From contig JAKMXF010000277.1 of NCBI GenBank assembly GCA_024704765.1, positions 248,001 through 312,000 of the forward strand: a DNA stretch of 64,000 nt, read 5' to 3'. This document shows positions 35,466 to 45,944 of this stretch, piece after piece. The stretch comes from Oopsacas minuta (taxonomy: Eukaryota; Porifera; Hexactinellida; Lyssacinosida; Leucopsacidae). Under the pieces are notes generated by a model. The model did no database searches. It had not been told where the DNA came from and saw only the letters and a program-made list of their open reading frames with translations. Each line of letters begins with the position of its first letter. The stretch's first letter is position 1. Both the position numbers and the translations under genes were made by a program.

Positions 35466-36154
35466 CAGTAGAAGCCGCTTAATCTGGACTCGGATAATCG
35501 GGATATCCGCTTAAACGGGACAATGGTTTTGGAACAGATTTTTTACATAGAAAAATCGTCGGATAATTGGGATATCGAATCGGTTAATCGGGATTTTTTA
35601 TCCGATTAACCGAATATTAATTGTATTCGCTTAATTGGGATTTCTATCCCAATTTAACGATTGTATATTTATACAGAATCATTGTAAAATGGTTTGTTTT
35701 AAAACTAGGAATTTGAATATTCTCTACAACCATAACAATACAACACAGATGCGATTACCATTTACTAAACTAAGATTATTAACATTGCTCACTCGCCTCA
35801 GGTTCCATTGGCTATTCCACCGTGTATAATTCCCTTAATAATGACCACACTGTTGGATATCCAAACGTTTTGCATGGGTTGCGGTAATAAACACATGCAT
35901 AATTATTCAAACTATATTTTCTTACTTATTAAGTATATATCGTAACGCATTCTATGACCTCTTGAAGCGGAACTATACCCATACTACAACCAAATCTCTA
36001 CTAAACCTAGATAAATCAGGATTAGTAATAGAGAAATAGGATATATCTGGTCATGTGACAATGAAAAACTAGTTTTGAATACTTCAATAATCATAATCGG
36101 TTAATCGGGACCAAACATTGCCTCCCGAGCTGTCCCGATTAAGCGGCTTCAACT
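35466..36154. mobile_element. Pogo-like non-autonomous element
   Basis: Left end CAGTAGAAGCCGCTTAAT and right end ATTAAGCGGCTTCAACTT are inverted repeats, with TA at both flanks. Internal subterminal copies of GGTTAATCGGGA and TCCGATTAACCG are present. About 689 bp, no transposase. Its ends resemble the right end of the transposon at 24094. Confidence 0.8.
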
Positions 36155-36341
36155 TATAATAATGACAATATTTAATTATTGAAATAAAGTAAGGAACGAA
36201 AATATATTATTAATTAGAAATGACATAAATATATAGATATAGATAATTTCGGGAAATTAGAATCTGTAATGACTGATGTGAGTAAATATGAATCCTAAAT
36301 ATCAGTAGTAATGCAAGAGAAACGAGTATAAATATCAGCTG

Positions 36342-37625
36342 TCAAATCAATAACAAACACATCAACACAAACACCAGGAATAGTATGCCTTGGGATGTTA
36401 GCTTGTTGACACCTGAACAGGTGTTAGTTTCATTTTGGAATTCATACCCTGCTTCAGTACAATTACAAAAAGCACTAAGAGCAGTATTAACACAAATACT
36501 ATCTGATGGACAGATAAATGTATTATTGAAGCACTCAAAAGATTGTAGAGGGCAGCCAATATAGTTCGAACTATTCGTGATAGAATTGCCATCCACATCT
36601 ACTGGGGTAGAACAAGTTCCATCAACTGTCCAACTCAGATTAACTGATACGAAATTAAGCCAGGCCATATCACAACCACATTCAAATGGATTCCAACTTG
36701 AATATATTTCAATTAGTGATTTCTGTCCCGCAAAGAATTCCTGATCTAGTGCTGTTAGGTTGCATGATGCTACTATTAATGTCACAAGTTTTGAGAATGT
36801 ATATTCGAGTAGAAAATCCATATTTACTGAATTAGATATTCTCAGAATCACTAATTCATCCAATCCAATAAATGCATCATCTTCAAATTCTGTGTCCAGT
36901 GAATCTACAATGAGAGATAGATTTTGGAGATTCACAATATTAGCAAATAGAAAACTGGGATATCTCTGTATTCCATGGAGAGTTATATCTGTGATATATG
37001 TAGCATTATCGAAGGCATTCTCAGCTAAATTAAACCATTGTGCAACATATGTCTGTATCATGGTTAATTTTATCAATATCAGCTGGTTTAACATTGCAGA
37101 AGTGACTGTAACTACAGAAGGTAGTATCAGTGAATCCAAACTAATTTCTATAAGTTGAGTATAGAATACAGGGAATCCATCGAGTGTAAGAAATTCAAGA
37201 TATACATACTGTAGGTTGGAGAAACCGCTTAGAAAATCTTTACTCACAGTTAGACTCCCGTGGGTGGTAATCATAAGAGACGTAACGTTTGGGTTGTCAG
37301 ATATGAAGACTATTTCATTATTTCCTTCAACGATTAAATCAAGACGAACTACTCTCGTATCGATCGACACGTTAATCGTCTGCTGATCGAGTTCTTGGAT
37401 ATAGAATTGTTGAGAAGTTCGATTACTATTAAAAAAATATTCCGAACACTCGGAGATTACGCTGCTAGCTTTCTCTGCGTCGTTATTAGTGGTAATATTG
37501 CAATATATTGCAAAGGATTCAACGGTACATGATATTTCACCAGTATCACAAGGAGCTCCACCCAATACTATGTCAAGTGATGTGAACAAAAATACAAGTA
37601 TTAATAAAGAAGAAATTGATAGCAT
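36342..37625 (-). CDS. LRR-EGF surface protein 6, lacking the second EGF
   Basis: 427 residues from ATG 37625, where a signal peptide starts (MLSISSLLILVFLFTSLDIV). A TATATAAA at about 37684-37691 on the minus strand supports this start. Same order as its paralogues, but the calcium-binding EGF is missing: the sequence runs from NETNTC straight into SGVNKL, the anchor segment (GILFLVFVLMCLLLI). From about residue 125 it is almost identical to the gene at 30987, whereas the first 120 residues differ strongly. Likely GPI-anchored surface protein. Confidence 0.86.
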   Translation of the reverse strand: MLSISSLLILVFLFTSLDIVLGGAPCDTGEISCTVESFAIYCNITTNNDAEKASSVISECSEYFFNSNRTSQQFYIQELDQQTINVSIDTRVVRLDLIVEGNNEIVFISDNPNVTSLMITTHGSLTVSKDFLSGFSNLQYVYLEFLTLDGFPVFYTQLIEISLDSLILPSVVTVTSAMLNQLILIKLTMIQTYVAQWFNLAENAFDNATYITDITLHGIQRYPSFLFANIVNLQNLSLIVDSLDTEFEDDAFIGLDELVILRISNSVNMDFLLEYTFSKLVTLIVASCNLTALDQEFFAGQKSLIEIYSSWNPFECGCDMAWLNFVSVNLSWTVDGTCSTPVDVDGNSITNSSNYIGCPLQSFECFNNTFICPSDSICVNTALSAFCNCTEAGYEFQNETNTCSGVNKLTSQGILFLVFVLMCLLLI

Positions 37626-38246
37626 TGAAATATGATAGAAAAGAGTTGATGAGGAGAATTTAATTACAAAAGGCATATGCACGTTTATATAAACTCAGTG
37701 GCTATATGACATATCCAAAATCCCCACATGATATACATATTAAGATCGCACATAGTGTTTTCAGTTCCGGTGTGAATTAATATACTAAGGATAGCATGAT
37801 AATACAAAGAATTTTTAGTACAGCTCTTATCCGATAAATCCAATCTGGGAGATATGAGAAGTCTTCATGGAAGTATCGATTTGTGTAATTGTGAATTGGC
37901 CATATATAACGATTTCACATAGATTACTATGTCGTATTAGGTATTACATGGTTTCCCTCACTAATATTTATTACATATGATTACAGCCTTTTCATCGTTG
38001 TGTAGCATTCGTATATCACTTATCTAAATGATATTATATTTAATTGTACGAGGATTTACGCAGTTACTTTAAAAACATTATATATTGATGATGTCAGTGG
38101 ATAAGACTATATACTACCAGTTAATAATGATAATATAGACGTTATTTAAAGAAATATAGATTACACATATATACATAGTTAGAATAACTATATAATAATA
38201 TAGGAAAAATGGGACCACCAAAATAGCAATAAATAATATTAGAAAA
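37626..38246. promoter_or_regulatory. Divergent intergenic region with a short upstream ORF
   Basis: Lies between divergent LRR-EGF gene 6 and the acylated-protein copy 2. A five-codon upstream ORF (ATGGGACCACCAAAATAG) starts at 38209, 38 bp before the main ATG; the copy at 34173 shows related upstream sequence but lacks that ATG. Confidence 0.5.
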
Positions 38247-39055
38247 ATGGGCTGCAAAGAAAGTAAGGTTGCTAACAAACCACAATCACAACAGACACGC
38301 GAAATTGCACATACAGTAACACAAGAAAATAATGTACTAGAAAACAATCAAGACAATGAAGTGGAGCCTAAAAGTAAACCTATCAAAGTTAGCAATGAAT
38401 GCAATGGAAATATCGAGGAAGTTAAATCATTAGATTTCCCAGATTCAGAAAAGTCCTATGTACGACAGGCATTAGCCAAATTTCTACCTGATTATAATGT
38501 CGATACCATCCCAGTATTCGGAAAAGAAGGAAGTATCGTTGTTATGCGAGTATTGAGAGACCGAAATGTAATATTAACACCAGATCCAACTGCGAAGTAC
38601 TTAGTCTACGGAACAACAGAAACCAGATACACGCTACACCTGGCTAGAAAGAATGATGACCCGTCTAATCTAAATTTTTGCATCATTGGGACACAAGTAG
38701 AGATAAATTCGTAAGCAGCCCATTCTTTGATCAAGACCCTGAGGCGGGCAAGGAGGTCAAATGTGATACCAAGTTGATACAAGAAGCACTTAAGAACAAG
38801 GATCCTGTCTTAGCTATTGGGGAGGTACTCAAGACGATTATGTCTGACAGAAATGGGGAAAATAATGGTCTGGAAGGTCCTGATTTTTTGTGGGTACTAG
38901 AAGGTAACGGTGAGAATTTTGGTATCTCTACAACGGATAAATCCATGTTCTGGGAAGATATAAATGATGATAGAATTGATAATGTCCCTAAACCTCCAGT
39001 TAAGGTAACTGAGAATCAAGCTAAAATGTTGCATTTACGATTTAGAGATACTTAA
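38247..39055 (+). pseudogene. Unknown protein with MGC acylation start, copy 2 (frameshifted)
   Basis: Paralogue of the gene at 33340. Starts MGCKESKVANK, which combines a myristoylation Gly2 with a palmitoylation-type Cys3, a dual-acylation pattern typical of plasma-membrane-bound proteins. Compared with copy 1, one A is missing in the run near 38667-38671, splitting the gene into two overlapping frames (38247 to about 38670, and about 38678-39055). Both halves are otherwise open and well conserved, and the length is one base short of a multiple of three. It may be a recent pseudogene or a homopolymer error in the assembly. Confidence 0.7.
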
Positions 39056-40061
39056 CAAATTTACCATCATTTACTTGGAAACTATATAATGTGTTGGCTA
39101 GAATATGATAGATTGTAAATGTATTTTCTAAAGAACTTTATGTAGAGTAAACTTGGATAATACGTAGCCAATTGGAGAAACTATAATATTTACGTGATAT
39201 TTGAGTGTAAGTCTTATCCGAAGGGACTGTATTAAAAAAATTGGTGATACATTTTGGTTTGAAAGAATTAGCACGCATCACCCGATTATTCGGCTAATTC
39301 ATTTTGAAACAATGATAGAATGTAAGATCGCGATCATTTTTAGTCACCACTCTTCCCTCTAAGGAATCGGGAGGGGTATTCCCCCTGAATTTTCTCATTT
39401 TTAGAGGTTACTCCACCGAATTTTGACAACACCCCATGTCAGATGTGCTGCCCCCCGAAAGTTAGAGGGAACCCTGAGAATGTGGCTACTGGGACATTTT
39501 ACTTATTCATAATAAACAAATATTTGTTGAAACTGGTTGACGTTCATTTAGTATTTCTCGAATGTACAATTGTTTATTCAGTACTGAATATCCAAAATAC
39601 AAATGGGATGAGGATGGGAATTATGTTTTCCTGCGTGGGAATACCCATATGGGAATGGAATGGGTATGGAGATTGAAATTCTACTCCCACGACAATCCCT
39701 ATTCATAGACAGAACTAGGGCTATTTTGAGTGCGCATCTGCTCACCTATATTCTAATCCACCCCAATATATAAAGTATAGGACAGGTGGGCATAGCATCA
39801 TCTTTACCCACACAGGATTCAAGATCCTAGTTGTGTCAATGTGTGTAGTAATAAATTTCAATACATTACCTTCGTAATTGTCTATACTATACTATACTAT
39901 ACTTGATATTACTTAATTCTATGTGAAATCATATTAGTTGCAAGTGCTAGCCAATATGAGTCATTCGATATAATTAGATTGGTGAGCTGTTTGAGATTGT
40001 ATAAATGAACTTTACAATAAATATTTCCAAACTGTACACAAATTGAAAGACATTAATAATA
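39056..40061. other. Intergenic, no gene seen
   Basis: Contains a possible MITE relic (AACTTGGATAATACG near 39149 and GTCTTATCCGAAGGGACTGT near 39211), a dispersed GGGAAT-rich repeat at about 39605-39700 similar to about 61210-61290, and a short (ACTAT)n run at about 39882-39902. Confidence 0.5.
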
Positions 40062-40916
40062 ATGGAGAGAGCTAGAACATTACTAAATGCTGTAAATAAA
40101 TACTTTGACACAGCTGAAACAATGATCAAGTGGCTAAAAGCACTAGTTGGGGACATAGAGAGTCATCAAAAAGCAGTGAGGATCTCAAAGACAACTGCTG
40201 CTTCAGTTGGAATCCTGAGTACCGTGCTCCTATTCACTCCTCTTGCCCCTCTAGGAGTTGCTGGTATTGCTGGATCAGCTATTACAGGAGTTGGTACATC
40301 CATTGGAGACATAATAAGGACAAAATTAGATTCTTCAAAGATCACTACCAAGGTAGAAGAAATGAAGTCAGACGAAAAAGTACTTATAACTTTGCTCGGA
40401 GTATTGGGTAATGATATAAAGGCAGAGGTAAAAAGGTCTGGAGTATCTGATGAAATAGCAGTAGGTATTCTACTCGGAGGTATTGTGCCAACCGGAGGTA
40501 TTGTGCTAGCAGGAGGAGGTATTATGCTAATAGCAGGAGCAACTGTAATTCTTTCTGGAAAACTGGCTGTTGATGGTGCTATTACAGGAAAGGTTGCACT
40601 AGATTTGGCAAGAATTTCTGCTACTTCTATCAAGACAGCAACTTCTTTGTCTGGGATGGCAGGTTCTATGTCTGAGTTAGTAGTAAGAGGAGCACAGGCA
40701 GTAACAGGAGCTGCTAGAGTAGGAGTGGGTGCTGTAGGGGTTGCAAGTGGTGCGTTGGCTGGAGTTGGTGCAGTCATTGGAGTAGCAGATGCTGTGTGGA
40801 CCTGGAAACATAATAATCCGAATTTAGATACTACAAAGGCACTAATTAAACAACTAGTGGATTGTGTTGCCGAACTGGTTGAGCTGAAAAGTTCATTGGA
40901 GAGGATCTGTAATTGA
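40062..40916 (+). CDS. Apolipoprotein L-like membrane protein
   Basis: 284 residues, one exon. A charged amphipathic N-terminus is followed by long Gly/Ala/Val/Ile-rich hydrophobic hairpins (TVLLFTPLAPLGVAGIAGSA, then GILLGGIVPTGGIVLAGGGI and GAARVGVGAVGVASGALAGV) and a C-terminal helix. This pattern, especially the APLGVAGIAGSAITGVGTSI-type segment, resembles the ApoL superfamily, whose members insert in membranes and in vertebrates act in innate immunity and lipid handling. There is no signal peptide, so it is probably intracellular. It is flanked by transposon relics, not by paralogues. Family assignment rests on pattern recognition only. Confidence 0.65.
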   Translation: MERARTLLNAVNKYFDTAETMIKWLKALVGDIESHQKAVRISKTTAASVGILSTVLLFTPLAPLGVAGIAGSAITGVGTSIGDIIRTKLDSSKITTKVEEMKSDEKVLITLLGVLGNDIKAEVKRSGVSDEIAVGILLGGIVPTGGIVLAGGGIMLIAGATVILSGKLAVDGAITGKVALDLARISATSIKTATSLSGMAGSMSELVVRGAQAVTGAARVGVGAVGVASGALAGVGAVIGVADAVWTWKHNNPNLDTTKALIKQLVDCVAELVELKSSLERICN

Positions 40917-42328
40917 CGGGGTGATGTGACTTCGTCAAACTACTCACTTCCAACTAGTGGAAAGTGATAGATAAACATAGATTTTATGTGATTAGTTTCG
41001 TATTAGTTTGAATGCTCATACTAAATTCTTGTATCTATAGCTAGCTCAGTTCGCATAACTTATGGTACTTCTTTTGTATTTGTTTTGGATCTTTGTATTA
41101 AAATCTTGTTGAGGTAGAGTTTTAACCTTTTGAAAGTGATTTAAAGTTGAAAATATTTGGTCAACGAATACAACATATGAAATTATGAATGGAATAGATA
41201 ATACATATAGAGCTTAGCCCTACTAGAGCACGGCTTTGGTACAATTGGTGTTGGGTATAATGAAATCACGGAAAATTTGAAGAATAAGGTGAATTGTTCA
41301 ATTTGAGGTATTGTACAGTCCAAAAAATAAATGCAAACATGGGATTTGAACAGAAGGCACCAGGTTATTAGAAAATGATCTTAAGAACAACGCTAATGAA
41401 ACACACTGATCAACAACTATTGAATGCGATATAAAAGCTCAGACCCACATTAAATAGCTTGAAAAACACATAACTACAATTAGGGGGCATGATTCATAAT
41501 CGAAACAAAATTCCCATCAACAGAAACCAAAAGAAAGTGGATGCCACCATATTTTGTACTTTTTAGGTGAAAATCGAAGGAACATAAGCATTTACATAGA
41601 AATGACACCAATTGGATAATACAAAATATATTACTTGCTAATAGAATGTTGACTATAATGTTGAACTCAAATTTGTAAACTGAAAAATATAGTTAAAATC
41701 CAAATATTTCCATAAAGAAGCACCTTCGCGAAAAAACACAATTTATTGTTGTTTTCATAAACAAAACAATAAATTTTCATATTATTATTAATTCAAAACT
41801 GTGAAAATCAGATTCTGTATAATTGCTATATTTATTCAAGTAATGTAGAATTCTGTTACATTCTTGATAAACACGATAAATACATAGTTATGTGATATCT
41901 CATAATTGAGAAATTCGAATTCAATACAACATTCCATAAATCCTTTCCTTGACAACGAACAAACAAACACAACACAACAATCGAGTTTTAATAATATAGA
42001 CTGCACTGCCAGTGACTGTAGTGCCTATGAGCACGTGACAGCCAAGAGCAGTATTAAACAATTAGCTGTTCAATAACTAAGCACATCTAAGTGACTATAT
42101 GATTCAAAGTTATGTAGGCTAAGGGTTTGGGCCTCGATGGCCTCCCCTTCAGTATACAAAGCAGTAAAAATACAAGGACATAGGGAAAGGTTGGTAAATT
42201 GCCCATAAATGTATTCCACATAATATTTGGCTTACTTATCAGTAATAGATGATGTAATAATTATCAGTTATAAATTATAATCCACCAAATCATTTGCAAA
42301 ACATATTCAGAAATATTCGTAAACATTA
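40917..42328. other. Intergenic, no gene seen
   Basis: 1.4 kb of AT-rich sequence between the ApoL-like gene and a convergent collagen-like gene. Nothing recognisable beyond simple A/T-rich runs. Confidence 0.5.
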
Positions 42329-43087
42329 TTACCTATATGGGTCTATCGATCTACCTTTTTCTCCAGTTCCTTTATATACGTAATAACTGATCCCTTTCTG
42401 TCCCTTCTCACCTTTCGCACCTTGTGGTCCAGTGACTCCAGTACTGCCTTTATAACCGGGTACTCCAGGTGACCCTGGTTCACCATTTGTACCAGGAAAT
42501 CCAGGTGGCCCAGGATAAGCAGGGAAGCCTTGGGGCCCGATTGTTCCTTTAGCACCAGGGTAACCCTTTGGACCCGGCGTACCTTCTGGTCCGGTTTCAC
42601 CCTTCGCCCCCTGATCACCCGTGTCTCCTTTGAGCCCTTTTGGACCTGGCGCGCCTTCCCTACCATCAATACCAGGTTTTCCTGGGATTCCGATTGCTCC
42701 AGGAATTCCTATAGAGCCTTCTCGCCCCATAAACCCAGGGAGGCCGATATCACCTATGTCTCCTCCCCGACCCTTTGTACCTTTCTGACCTTTAAACCCT
42801 GGGATCCCCTGACTACCATCATCCCCAGCTGAACCTTTAGTACCCTTTGTACCATCTGTGCCGTGCTGTCCTACATTTCCAACCTCTCCTTTCTGTCCTT
42901 TCTGTCCAGCACAAATACAATCTTCCACACTTCTCTTATCTCTTGTTAAACTATCAACCTGACTCTTCAACTGTTCTATCTCAATTCTCATTTCTTCCAT
43001 TTGAGTCATAAATATCTTTTCATCTAATGCTCCAGTTGTTATTACAATATTTGTAATAACAATGAGAATAAATATTGTGATTTTCAT
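42329..43087 (-). CDS. Secreted short-chain collagen-like protein 3
   Basis: 252 residues. Signal peptide (MKITIFILIVITNIVITTGA), coiled-coil heptads (MTQMEEMRIEIEQLKSQVDS), a furin-like RDKR site, Cys-x-Cys (DCICAGQ), about 165 residues of Gly-X-Y, then a short non-collagen tail ending SIDPYR. The same architecture as the proteins at 20455 and 44549, but sequence-divergent, so it is an older paralogue. TATAAAAT on the minus strand at about 43128-43135 lies just upstream of the ATG, as in the other two. Secreted trimer likely; no globular head. Confidence 0.87.
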   Translation of the reverse strand: MKITIFILIVITNIVITTGALDEKIFMTQMEEMRIEIEQLKSQVDSLTRDKRSVEDCICAGQKGQKGEVGNVGQHGTDGTKGTKGSAGDDGSQGIPGFKGQKGTKGRGGDIGDIGLPGFMGREGSIGIPGAIGIPGKPGIDGREGAPGPKGLKGDTGDQGAKGETGPEGTPGPKGYPGAKGTIGPQGFPAYPGPPGFPGTNGEPGSPGVPGYKGSTGVTGPQGAKGEKGQKGISYYVYKGTGEKGRSIDPYR

Positions 43088-44503
43088 TGTTTACAAACAA
43101 TTTCCTCCAATTGAAAATTCTCAGTTCATTTTATATCAAATTATGTTTCTTATTTCATCTTTGTAACATATTTTCATTGATTAGCAAACCAACCTTCTCA
43201 AAATTACAGGAAATTATTTGTATTTTAAACCCAATAAAAGAATCGTGGTTACAAATTGCCTAGAATGTTGTATTACATAAGATTACTTCAGCATTATGTA
43301 ATTGATAACCAAATTGCTATGATGGATGTAATAATGGTTAGTGTATTATTTGCATAGCGATTTCAGTAAAAATGTGATTTAACTGAATGCTGCCGGGAAA
43401 ATGTGTCATTTTATTACTTCAAAAATGTGCTGAAATCTCGATTTGGGGGTGGGAGTTGATTGAAACGAAGTGGTGGCATGATCGTATTCTTTTCGTTACG
43501 AACGGCAGTAATCGGTTAAGGTTAGAATGAAATATAATTAGCTTCTATCATACCTTGGATATTTTCTCGAAATTCCAAAATTTTCAAATTTTCCTGGATT
43601 TCAAATTTTATGTACAAATAATATGAATTCTTCCCACATTTTATGAGAAACAAAGTCAGAATAAACGAATATTTTCGCTGGATTAAAATTTCCCCTAAAT
43701 CATAAGTCAAATTCCTATATAGTAGCTGCATGGTTATTAATACCACGCGCAATGATGCCTGAGCATTCACCCCCTCCCCATACCTAACATGTCTGGCTAA
43801 GTCAGGGATTGTCATACATACCGTTACATATATACTACAATTACACGATCTTTTCTCAATTATATTACTTCATCTGCGGCGCGTGAGATTTCAACAAAGT
43901 CATATATTACTTATTATCATATCTGTAAAAGCCTCTCAGTTAGAGGTCACTAAACAAAATTTGGGGAGACTTAGCCAAATCCAGCCTCCATTACCCGCTG
44001 CTCATGACTTGCTTGTAACATTACTTTTCCTAACTCCTTTGTTAGCGTTATTAGTACGAGTATTAGAAACTCCACTGTAAAATAACTTTGAACTTGCTGA
44101 CTCTACTTTTGATTATATCAATAGCATGTAGGTTATAATGTACAGTGATTAAAGCTTTCACTTTCTAGAAAATTATGTATTCTTAATGCGTATAATGATG
44201 AATGAAACCTCAGTGCAAATGGGAGTTAAACCAGTTTGCAAATTTCAAAAACATAATTATAGATTCATATTGTCTTGTTTCACTTTCCAGTCATGGATTA
44301 ATGCTGACATATACTTATATTTAGCTCTGCAACACCAGAACTAATATCCACCTTACAAACTTAGCCAAAATCTATAATAATATTTGAAATAATGGACAAA
44401 AATGTGCCGCAAAATTGATTGCATTATAGACTGATTGAATTCTTGTATTATACTGAGTCAGGAGTTTTCATACATTTAGAACGTCATTGTGCCCAAAGAT
44501 TGA
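43088..44503. other. Intergenic between divergent collagen-like genes
   Basis: Holds a copy of the dispersed repeat also seen at 14528-14665 (here about 43385-43520). The last 130 bp match the promoter of collagen-like gene 1. Small open frames have no supporting features. Confidence 0.5.
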
Positions 44504-44511
44504 TATAAAAG
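44504..44511 (+). promoter_or_regulatory. TATA box of collagen-like gene 2
   Basis: TATAAAAG, 45 bp upstream of ATG 44549, conserved with collagen-like gene 1. Confidence 0.75.
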
Positions 44512-44548
44512 GCTGTAATTTGTATTTCAGTTCAACAGGCCTTTTACA

Positions 44549-45214
44549 ATGAAATTAATATTAATAGTTCTTGTATTCACTCTTGCAGCAAATGTATTCG
44601 CAGAAATTGAGAATGAACAACTTAAACAAGAGTTAGAAAGCATTAAGCTAGAATTAAATGAATTAAAGGATCAGATGAACACTGTTTCAAGAGAGAAAAG
44701 GCAAACATTGAACTGTACTTGTCCGCCAGGTCCAGTAGGGGAGAAAGGAGAGATTGGATTTCCAGGACAAGATGGAGTACCAGGTCAAAATGGAGAAACG
44801 GGACCTCCAGGCGCTCGAGGAATAAAAGGAGATCGTGGAATGGAAGGAGTTGAGGGTCCAATTGGGTTCACTGGTGCAAAGGGAGAAGTAGGAGATGATG
44901 GAGAATTTGGACCCAAAGGTGAAGTAGGTGCCCAAGGCAACCCTGGACCTACAGGTTTTACAGGAGACTCCGGACGACCTGGGATTGATGGATTTGATGG
45001 GATTCCGGGTGCAACAGGACCTGCAGGAACAAAGGGATCACAAGGTGATCGTGGTTTTCATGGGGCACAAGGATTAAAAGGAGGAAAGGGGGACGTAGGA
45101 GAAATTGGACCGATTGGACCACATGGTCCATTTGGGGTAAAAGGTGAAATAGGGCCTAGAGGTAAGAAAGGGATCAAAGGAGAGAAAGGACGTCATTCTT
45201 TTATAAGGTGGTGA
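44549..45214 (+). CDS. Secreted short-chain collagen-like protein 2
   Basis: 221 residues, a recent paralogue of the gene at 20455 with the same signal peptide, coiled coil, CxC and C-terminal SFIRW, but a triple-helix region less than half as long (about 145 residues). It has a full furin-like REKR before the CxC where the longer copy has RETR. About 190 bp of promoter and the first 3' flanking bases are shared too, so the duplication carried the whole gene. The length difference comes from internal Gly-X-Y duplications in the longer copy. Likely secreted matrix or defence collagen. Confidence 0.88.
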   Translation: MKLILIVLVFTLAANVFAEIENEQLKQELESIKLELNELKDQMNTVSREKRQTLNCTCPPGPVGEKGEIGFPGQDGVPGQNGETGPPGARGIKGDRGMEGVEGPIGFTGAKGEVGDDGEFGPKGEVGAQGNPGPTGFTGDSGRPGIDGFDGIPGATGPAGTKGSQGDRGFHGAQGLKGGKGDVGEIGPIGPHGPFGVKGEIGPRGKKGIKGEKGRHSFIRW

Positions 45215-45719
45215 AATGCCAATTTACTTTTGGTTAAATTCTATTGTATACCTTTTACTTACTTTTATTAGCTCTGAGATAGATGTATGTATGTAAATCA
45301 GTCATTAATCACAAATAATATCTACAATAGTGTACTATACTTTGCAATGCTACAGGTCTAGAATTTATTGCCTAAGTAATGAAATGTATATTAACATTTA
45401 CAGGTTGGTGGTAATACCCTCAGTTATTATCTACAACACGACTTAATTAGTACAAGAAGAGAAACACACTAATTGATCCATATTATGTTAGTATACGACT
45501 TGACGTTGTAGATTATTTTGCTGTAGTGAAATATGAATATGCCCTGGCTTATGAGTTAATAGGCCATGTTTCAGTGGACATTTCGCTTCCTATGCTTTAA
45601 TTGTGTTAATTCAAATTTTGGAGCAATTTTTATCGATATTATTATCAGTCAAATAGTGAAAATACATACTTTTAGATAAAATTAGATGTTGAAACTATAA
45701 AGGTCATGGAAGTAGAAGT
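45215..45719. other. Intergenic, no gene seen
   Basis: Unique AT-rich DNA between the collagen-like gene and the outer edge of the palindrome. Confidence 0.5.
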
Positions 45720-45944
45720 TTTTCCCCGAGGGGTACATCTTATCCGAGTTCTACTGTACGTAGTTTATTGTTTTGATACCCTTCACAAATGAAACAATTG
45801 GATATTTAATGAAGTGATAAGTTATGGAAATACACTACAATGAAATAGGGAACATAAATATGTAAAAGACACGCAGTAAAGAAACACAATTTTTGAAAAA
45901 AGAGTAAATAATGTATGCGTTATATAAAATGAAATTGTAATGAA

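Noticed and set aside
43883-44080. 65-residue plus-strand frame with hydrophobic end
   Set aside because: No signal, domain, paralogue or promoter; too short to support.
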